Origin: Patescibacteria group bacterium | Lineage (GTDB): Bacteria; Patescibacteria; Paceibacteria; Moranbacterales; UBA1568 | Direction: 5' to 3' | Assembly: GCA_030916685.1 (NCBI GenBank) | Contig: JAUPWD010000070.1 | Location: 1 to 5,687, forward strand | DNA: 5,687 nucleotides | Shown here: positions 1 through 3,223 of the stretch, one piece after another | Layout of the letters: each line of letters begins with the position of its first letter | How positions within the stretch are numbered: the stretch's first letter is position 1 | Position numbers and translations under genes: made by a program | Notes under the pieces: model-generated | The model's database searches: none | The model's input: only the letters and a program-made list of their open reading frames with translations | What the model was told of the DNA's origin: nothing

Positions 1-50
1 GATATTCCCAAACGCAGCCACAAACCGGATTTCATCAAAAGAATTTTCAT
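1..50 (-). CDS. possible start of a further gene, cut by the window edge
   Basis: An ATG at 50 with AAGG 6 nt upstream opens a frame (MKILLMKSGLWLRLGI) that reaches the left edge without a stop. A second frame over the same bases, with a GTG at 57, reads VLYENSFDEIRFVAAFGNI and looks more like ordinary protein; it is also open upstream into the rhodanese 3' end. About 17 codons cannot decide between them. No family can be assigned, and both the reading frame and the existence of the gene are uncertain. Confidence 0.3.
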   Translation of the reverse strand, partial: MKILLMKSGLWLRLGI

Positions 51-52
51 AG

Positions 53-77
53 AGCACCTTATAAAAAGAAAGGTGCT
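53..77 (-). promoter_or_regulatory. hairpin containing a Shine-Dalgarno sequence
   Basis: Minus-strand AGCACCTT (70-77) pairs perfectly over 8 bp with AAGGTGCT (53-60) around a 9-nt T-rich loop. It begins 15 nt after the rhodanese stop codon. The AAGG of the 3' arm is placed 6 nt before an ATG at 50, so the stem would hide a ribosome binding site. No T-run follows, so it is not a usual terminator on this strand. Confidence 0.45.
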
Positions 78-92
78 GTTGTATGGGAAATA

Positions 93-452
93 CTATACGT
101 TGTTTTCCATCATCCAAGCACCATATCCACCATCCAAACTCTCAGCCGGAAGAGAAAGCCCAAGCCTCGCGATATACGGAAGAGCCACCTCGGAACGCCG
201 ACCTGATCGGCACAGCGTCACGATCTGAACAGAACCCACTTCCCACCCGAGACGATCGAGCATTCCCATGATTTTCTCTGAGAACTCCTCTCTTGGAAGA
301 ACAGAGAGAATCGTGAGCGAAAGAGGAAGATAATTATCCGGTGGAACCTCAAAATACGGCTCATCCGAGACCTCATCAGGTTCACGAACATCGATAAGGA
401 GCACATGTTCATCTCCTTTTTCCAGTATATTTTTCAGCGTTTTTGCATTCAT
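93..452 (-). CDS. single-domain rhodanese-like protein (sulfurtransferase fold)
   Basis: A 119-residue stand-alone rhodanese domain, cytosolic by its lack of a signal peptide. LLIDVREPDEV at 18-28 is the conserved N-terminal rhodanese motif. The active-site loop is CRSGRRS at 81-87, with C81 as the persulfide-carrying cysteine and a six-residue loop typical of sulfurtransferases and not of the longer Cdc25-type phosphatase loop. LDGGYGAW at 107-114 is the usual C-terminal motif. The middle (30-57) departs from the common GHIPGA motif, having NYLPLSLTIL instead, so the substrate edge differs from GlpE-like proteins. Family members move sulfane sulfur from thiosulfate or protein persulfides to thiol acceptors; the partner here is unknown. 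AAAGG lies 14 nt or so before the ATG, a poor spacing, and no convincing promoter is visible between the upstream terminator and the start. The stop is TAG. Confidence 0.9.
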   Translation of the reverse strand: MNAKTLKNILEKGDEHVLLIDVREPDEVSDEPYFEVPPDNYLPLSLTILSVLPREEFSEKIMGMLDRLGWEVGSVQIVTLCRSGRRSEVALPYIARLGLSLPAESLDGGYGAWMMENNV

Positions 453-485
453 ATTTTCAGGGTATCACCTTTCAATGACATCCGC

Positions 486-515
486 AAAAAAAGCCGCCCC
501 GGAATACCGGTGCGG
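486..515 (-). terminator. intrinsic terminator after the 146-aa gene
   Basis: Read on the minus strand: CCGC (512-515), a mismatched A, CCGG (507-510), a TATT loop (503-506), CCGG (499-502), a mismatched G, GCGG (494-497), then C and seven T (486-492). Eight GC base pairs with one internal mismatch and a T-run is a standard Rho-independent terminator. It starts 21 nt past the stop of the 146-aa gene and separates that gene from the rhodanese. Confidence 0.85.
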
Positions 516-536
516 ACACATAGGACTTAATGGAGA

Positions 537-977
537 TCAGTAGGCATATTTCTCGGAAAGCGCCTGAGCGATCTTCATGGCGATATCGCCCCACTTCGAT
601 TCGCTCTCTTCATAAGAAGGACCTGCGAGGAGATTGGGCGGGACAGAGAGCGTCCACAACTGCTTCGAAAGATTGATCACCGCGCATGCCCCCGGATATC
701 CTTCTACGCAAAGAGAAATGGTTTTCTCGTCGGATATGCGAAGCGAAATACGATTCCGAGAGAAGAACACGGAAAGCGCCTGATGAAGCGTGCCGAGCAC
801 CATCCATTCATCCTCGTTCCCGCTCATCAAGAGGTCATAAACCAGCACATCGCCATTCATCGATCGAGGAAGCGTCCTCGGGAAAGATGTCGGCGAAAAC
901 GCTCCGGATGAAAATGTATCGAGAAAAATTCGGAAAGACTCTCCCCAGAATTCCAATACCCATATCACGTATTTCAT
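537..977 (-). CDS. hypothetical protein, 146 residues
   Basis: I do not recognise this protein. The start at 977 (MKYVIWVLEFWGE) is chosen because AAAGGG sits 7 nt upstream, and the 21 residues added by an alternative start at 1040 (rich in R, S, P, Q) do not look like coding sequence and overlap the predicted promoter. The first 12 residues are hydrophobic but the segment is short and contains E and W, so it is not a convincing signal peptide or membrane helix. The centre alternates strand-like stretches (DVLVYDLL, RISLRIS, TISLCVEG, CAVINL, QLWTLSVP), and the C-terminus (about 122-144) looks like one amphipathic helix, suggesting a small alpha/beta cytosolic fold. It has its own predicted promoter upstream and a strong terminator downstream, so it is probably a single-gene transcript. 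It ends in TGA. Confidence 0.72.
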   Translation of the reverse strand: MKYVIWVLEFWGESFRIFLDTFSSGAFSPTSFPRTLPRSMNGDVLVYDLLMSGNEDEWMVLGTLHQALSVFFSRNRISLRISDEKTISLCVEGYPGACAVINLSKQLWTLSVPPNLLAGPSYEESESKWGDIAMKIAQALSEKYAY

Positions 978-1024
978 GATGAATCCCTTTCTCTGCCGTT
1001 GTGGGAAGGAACTACTTCGTGGAG

Positions 1025-1053
1025 ATACTACTCCGCTCACTTACTTTCGTCAA
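1025..1053 (-). promoter_or_regulatory. predicted sigma70-type promoter for the 146-aa gene
   Basis: TTGACG (1048-1053, 5 of 6 matches to TTGACA) and TAGTAT (1025-1030, 4 of 6 to TATAAT) are separated by exactly 17 nt on the minus strand. The predicted start of transcription near 1018 gives a leader of about 40 nt with a good ribosome binding site. The -35 box lies just outside the left inverted repeat of the adjacent 128-bp element. Confidence 0.6.
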
Positions 1054-1056
1054 TTA

Positions 1057-1184
1057 ACCCGCACACCAATTATGCGCAACGCCAGGGGCACAAAAATCAA
1101 TTATTTACTAAAACCTTTTCAATATGCATCCCACTTTTTACAACAATATTATTCTCTTTTAAGGCACATATTTGGTGTGCGGGT
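1057..1184. mobile_element. 128-bp inverted-repeat element, MITE-like
   Basis: The ends are 21-bp inverted repeats (1057-1077 and 1164-1184) that match at 19 of 21 positions; the outer 13 bases (ACCCGCACACCAA and its complement) are perfect. The 86-bp interior is AT rich and encodes nothing I can support. The flanks CAATTA (1051-1056) and CAATAA (1185-1190) match at 5 of 6 positions and could be a decayed target duplication. Terminal inverted repeats, small size and intergenic position fit a non-autonomous transposable element. A long RNA hairpin with an 86-nt loop is the alternative, but no T-run follows it, so it is not a normal terminator. No transposase or second copy is present here. Confidence 0.4.
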
Positions 1185-2119
1185 CAATAAATTTCCGATT
1201 GAAATGCTATTCTCTCATCAGCATTTTTCATCTGAAAATACTCGAGGACCTTCTTATTATGATCTCTCTCCGTATCGGTTTTCGGCCAGGCGATGAGCGA
1301 GTCGAGTACCCGAAGCGACCCCTTGCCAAACACGAGATCGATTCCCCGCATCCACATCATCTCTCCCGTATATTGTCCCCGCTCGATCCGCTTCCATATC
1401 TCGAGATCATCTTCTCCCAATACGACTGCCAATCCAGAGATAATTTCATTGATAACCGCGACAATTCCTTCATACGAAAAATTCTGGAGAGTGTCCTCTA
1501 TTTCTTTCTCTGAAATATTAAAATTCCGGAATTGATCCGCATATCGCGACATCATCCGAAGCGCTGTCATTTCCACCACTCCCTCATTAAACGCTTTGAA
1601 GTGAAAGGACTCTCCATCAATATCCGAGTCAGACGCACCTCTATTCGCTATCATGTATCCATTCCTATATGTTGGAAATTTCTCTTCCGAGTCGAGTTCA
1701 TATTTCTTTACAGCGACTGCGTGAGTCATCTCATGAAGAAGCGTGTGGAAAAATTCTCCACGCGACTTCCTCTCAACGAGCGCGATGACGCCATGCCGAC
1801 CGTGATTCCCCAGTGCCCCCTGCATATCCGGAAATTCCTCATCAAATCCATTGCGATCGAAAAAGTGAAACTGTTCGAATTCAAATCCGAATTCCCTATC
1901 CAGTGGTACTTCCAATCGACGGAAATGTTCCGCGAAAACCGAAACAGCCAGAGAAACGACCTCTCGTTGTTTCTCCGTCCTCGGAAGTTCATGATCGAAG
2001 TGTCCGTACCTCGACTCACTCCTCCGATGCGACAAGGCTTCGCTCGCATTATACTCCTGAGTCATTCTCTCCAATTCATCATCCGGCTTCTCTCCCTTCT
2101 TCCAGGCGAACTGCTCCAT
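1184..2119 (-). CDS. predicted gluzincin-type zinc metallopeptidase
   Basis: A 311-residue soluble protein with no signal peptide or membrane segment, so probably cytosolic. The decisive motif is HEMTH at residues 129-133 (FHTLLHEMTHAVAV), an HExxH zinc site with H129 and H133 as ligands and E130 as catalytic base. At 176-186, AFNEGVVEMTA resembles the third-ligand helix of gluzincins (NEG/NExx as in M1 and thermolysin-like families), making E179 the likely third zinc ligand, 46 residues after H133. The N-terminal 60 residues are charged (E, R, K, H) and the C-terminal 120 are mainly helical in appearance. I do not recognise a named family and cannot name a substrate; an unassigned peptidase MA-clan member is the best description. 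It starts 5 nt after the trpS stop with only a weak AAGAAA upstream, suggesting translational coupling. Its TGA stop overlaps the edge of an inverted-repeat element. Confidence 0.85.
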   Translation of the reverse strand: MEQFAWKKGEKPDDELERMTQEYNASEALSHRRSESRYGHFDHELPRTEKQREVVSLAVSVFAEHFRRLEVPLDREFGFEFEQFHFFDRNGFDEEFPDMQGALGNHGRHGVIALVERKSRGEFFHTLLHEMTHAVAVKKYELDSEEKFPTYRNGYMIANRGASDSDIDGESFHFKAFNEGVVEMTALRMMSRYADQFRNFNISEKEIEDTLQNFSYEGIVAVINEIISGLAVVLGEDDLEIWKRIERGQYTGEMMWMRGIDLVFGKGSLRVLDSLIAWPKTDTERDHNKKVLEYFQMKNADERIAFQSEIY

Positions 2120-2124
2120 ATTTC

Positions 2125-3111
2125 TTAATTCAAAAAACCGACTTTTTGTTTGACCTCGAGAAACTTCTTTTCTGCCAGTGTCTCGGCCTTCGATTTGCCA
2201 TCGGCGAGTATCTTCATCACCGCGTCATCATCAAGCTTTGCGAGCCGTTCCTGAAATGGCTCGAGGAATCCAACCACAACTTCCGCGAGGGATTTCTTGA
2301 AATCGCCATACCCCTTGCCCGCGAACTGAGCGACGATCACATCGGGTGTCTCACCCGAAAGAAGCGAGTAGATATTGATGAGATTTTTCAATGCCGGTTT
2401 GTCGTCACCATAGGCGATTTCCGATCCCGAATCCGTCACCGCCTTCATAATTTTCTTCCGTACTTGATCCGGCGTATCAGAAAGCGCGATGTAATTGTAT
2501 TCACTCGATGCCGACTTCGACATTTTCTTGGTCGGATCATCGAGTCCCATAATGAGTGCGCCCTCCTTCGAAAGCTTTCCCTCAGGAATCACGAATGTCT
2601 CGCCGAACTTTTCATTGAACCGGCGTGCGAGCGTGCGAGCGAGCTCGACGTGCTGGAGCTGATCCTTGCCAACCGGCACCACATCCGTATCATACAGAAG
2701 AATATCCGCTGCCATGAGTACAGGATAATCGAAGAGTCCGACACCCGTGGTTTCTTTTCCTTCTTTCTGTGATTTATCCTTGAACTGTGTCATCTTCTCC
2801 AGGTCACCTAAACGAGCGATGGTATTCAATATCCACATGAGCTCGGAATGCGCCGAGACTTGAGATTGTACGAAGAGCGTCGACTTCGTCGAATCGATAC
2901 CGGAGGCGAGATAGATTTTCGCGATTTCCAAGGTTTTCTTCCGAAGCTCTACCGGATTCTGCGGCACCGTGATGGCATGGAGGTCGACGATACAAAACAA
3001 CGCATCGTGATCATTCTGCAAATCCACCCACTGACGAATGGCACCGAGATAGTTCCCGATATGCAAGTTCCCCGATGGCTGTATCCCTGAAAATATCCGT
3101 TTCTCTGCCAT
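2125..3111 (-). CDS. trpS: tryptophan--tRNA ligase (TrpRS)
   Basis: Cytoplasmic class I aminoacyl-tRNA synthetase that charges tRNA-Trp with tryptophan using ATP. The protein is 328 residues from the chosen start, the usual length of bacterial TrpRS. The N-terminus RIFSGIQPSGNLHIGNYLGA holds the HIGH-type ATP motif (HIGN, residues 17-20). YPVLMAADILLY (129-140) is the tryptophan-recognition region, with D135 as the expected indole-binding aspartate. VPVGKDQLQHVEL follows at 145-157, and KMSKS is intact at 196-200. The C-terminal helical part (about 210-328) is complete. I place the start at 3111 (MAEKRIF), not at the in-frame ATG at 3135, because family members begin a few residues before RIFSG and because of the promoter position. 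No clear Shine-Dalgarno precedes it. It ends in TAA, 5 nt before the metallopeptidase gene, so the two are probably co-transcribed. Confidence 0.98.
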   Translation of the reverse strand: MAEKRIFSGIQPSGNLHIGNYLGAIRQWVDLQNDHDALFCIVDLHAITVPQNPVELRKKTLEIAKIYLASGIDSTKSTLFVQSQVSAHSELMWILNTIARLGDLEKMTQFKDKSQKEGKETTGVGLFDYPVLMAADILLYDTDVVPVGKDQLQHVELARTLARRFNEKFGETFVIPEGKLSKEGALIMGLDDPTKKMSKSASSEYNYIALSDTPDQVRKKIMKAVTDSGSEIAYGDDKPALKNLINIYSLLSGETPDVIVAQFAGKGYGDFKKSLAEVVVGFLEPFQERLAKLDDDAVMKILADGKSKAETLAEKKFLEVKQKVGFLN

Positions 3112-3133
3112 AAAAATATCATTAATTACTCTC

Positions 3134-3162
3134 ATTCTACTGGAAATCTATCCTCCAAGCAA
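3134..3162 (-). promoter_or_regulatory. predicted sigma70-type promoter of trpS
   Basis: On the minus strand a -35-like TTGCTT (3157-3162) is followed after exactly 17 nt by a -10-like TAGAAT (3134-3139, 5 of 6 matches to TATAAT). A transcript would begin near 3127, leaving a leader of about 16 nt before the trpS ATG at 3111. This position also argues against the upstream in-frame ATG at 3135, which would precede the transcription start. Confidence 0.55.
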
Positions 3163-3166
3163 TTCG

Positions 3167-3223
3167 AAAAAACGACCGGAAATCTCTATGGACACTGAAA
3201 GGGCTTCTGTTTTTATCTTCCGG
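3167..3223 (-). terminator. weak terminator-like structure after the LamG gene
   Basis: On the minus strand CCGGAA (3218-3223, in the last codons of the LamG gene) can pair with TTCCGG (3176-3181), and a run of six T follows at 3167-3172. The 36-nt loop and short 6-bp stem make it a poor intrinsic terminator. It is listed because it lies exactly between the LamG gene and the trpS promoter, where termination would be expected. Confidence 0.3.

Noticed and set aside
453..485. Possible promoter for the rhodanese (TTGCGG-17-TACCCT)
   Set aside because: Only 3 of 6 matches in each box, and the -35 would overlap the terminator T-run; too weak to list as a feature.
978..1040. 21-residue N-terminal extension of the 146-aa protein
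   Set aside because: The extension is low-complexity R/S/P/Q sequence, overlaps the predicted -10 box and start of transcription, and the internal ATG at 977 has a well-spaced AAAGGG.
1057..1184. Integron attC site or intrinsic terminator as an explanation of the inverted repeats
   Set aside because: No GTTRRRY/RYYYAAC core sites at the ends and no T-run after either arm.
537..2119. Alternative genetic code (UGA read as glycine)
   Set aside because: The metallopeptidase and the 146-aa gene both end sensibly at TGA, and reading through the latter gives no plausible protein before the terminator.
1532..2128. 198-codon plus-strand open frame
   Set aside because: Fully antisense to the metallopeptidase including its HEMTH region; no ribosome binding site or family resemblance.
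1813..2772. 319-codon plus-strand open frame
   Set aside because: It lies antisense to trpS and the metallopeptidase, both well supported by motifs; its translation is rich in R, H and S with no recognisable motif, as expected for a shadow frame.
3112..3135. Eight-residue N-terminal extension of TrpRS
   Set aside because: The ATG at 3135 falls in the predicted -10 box, and TrpRS proteins normally start a few residues before RIFSG.
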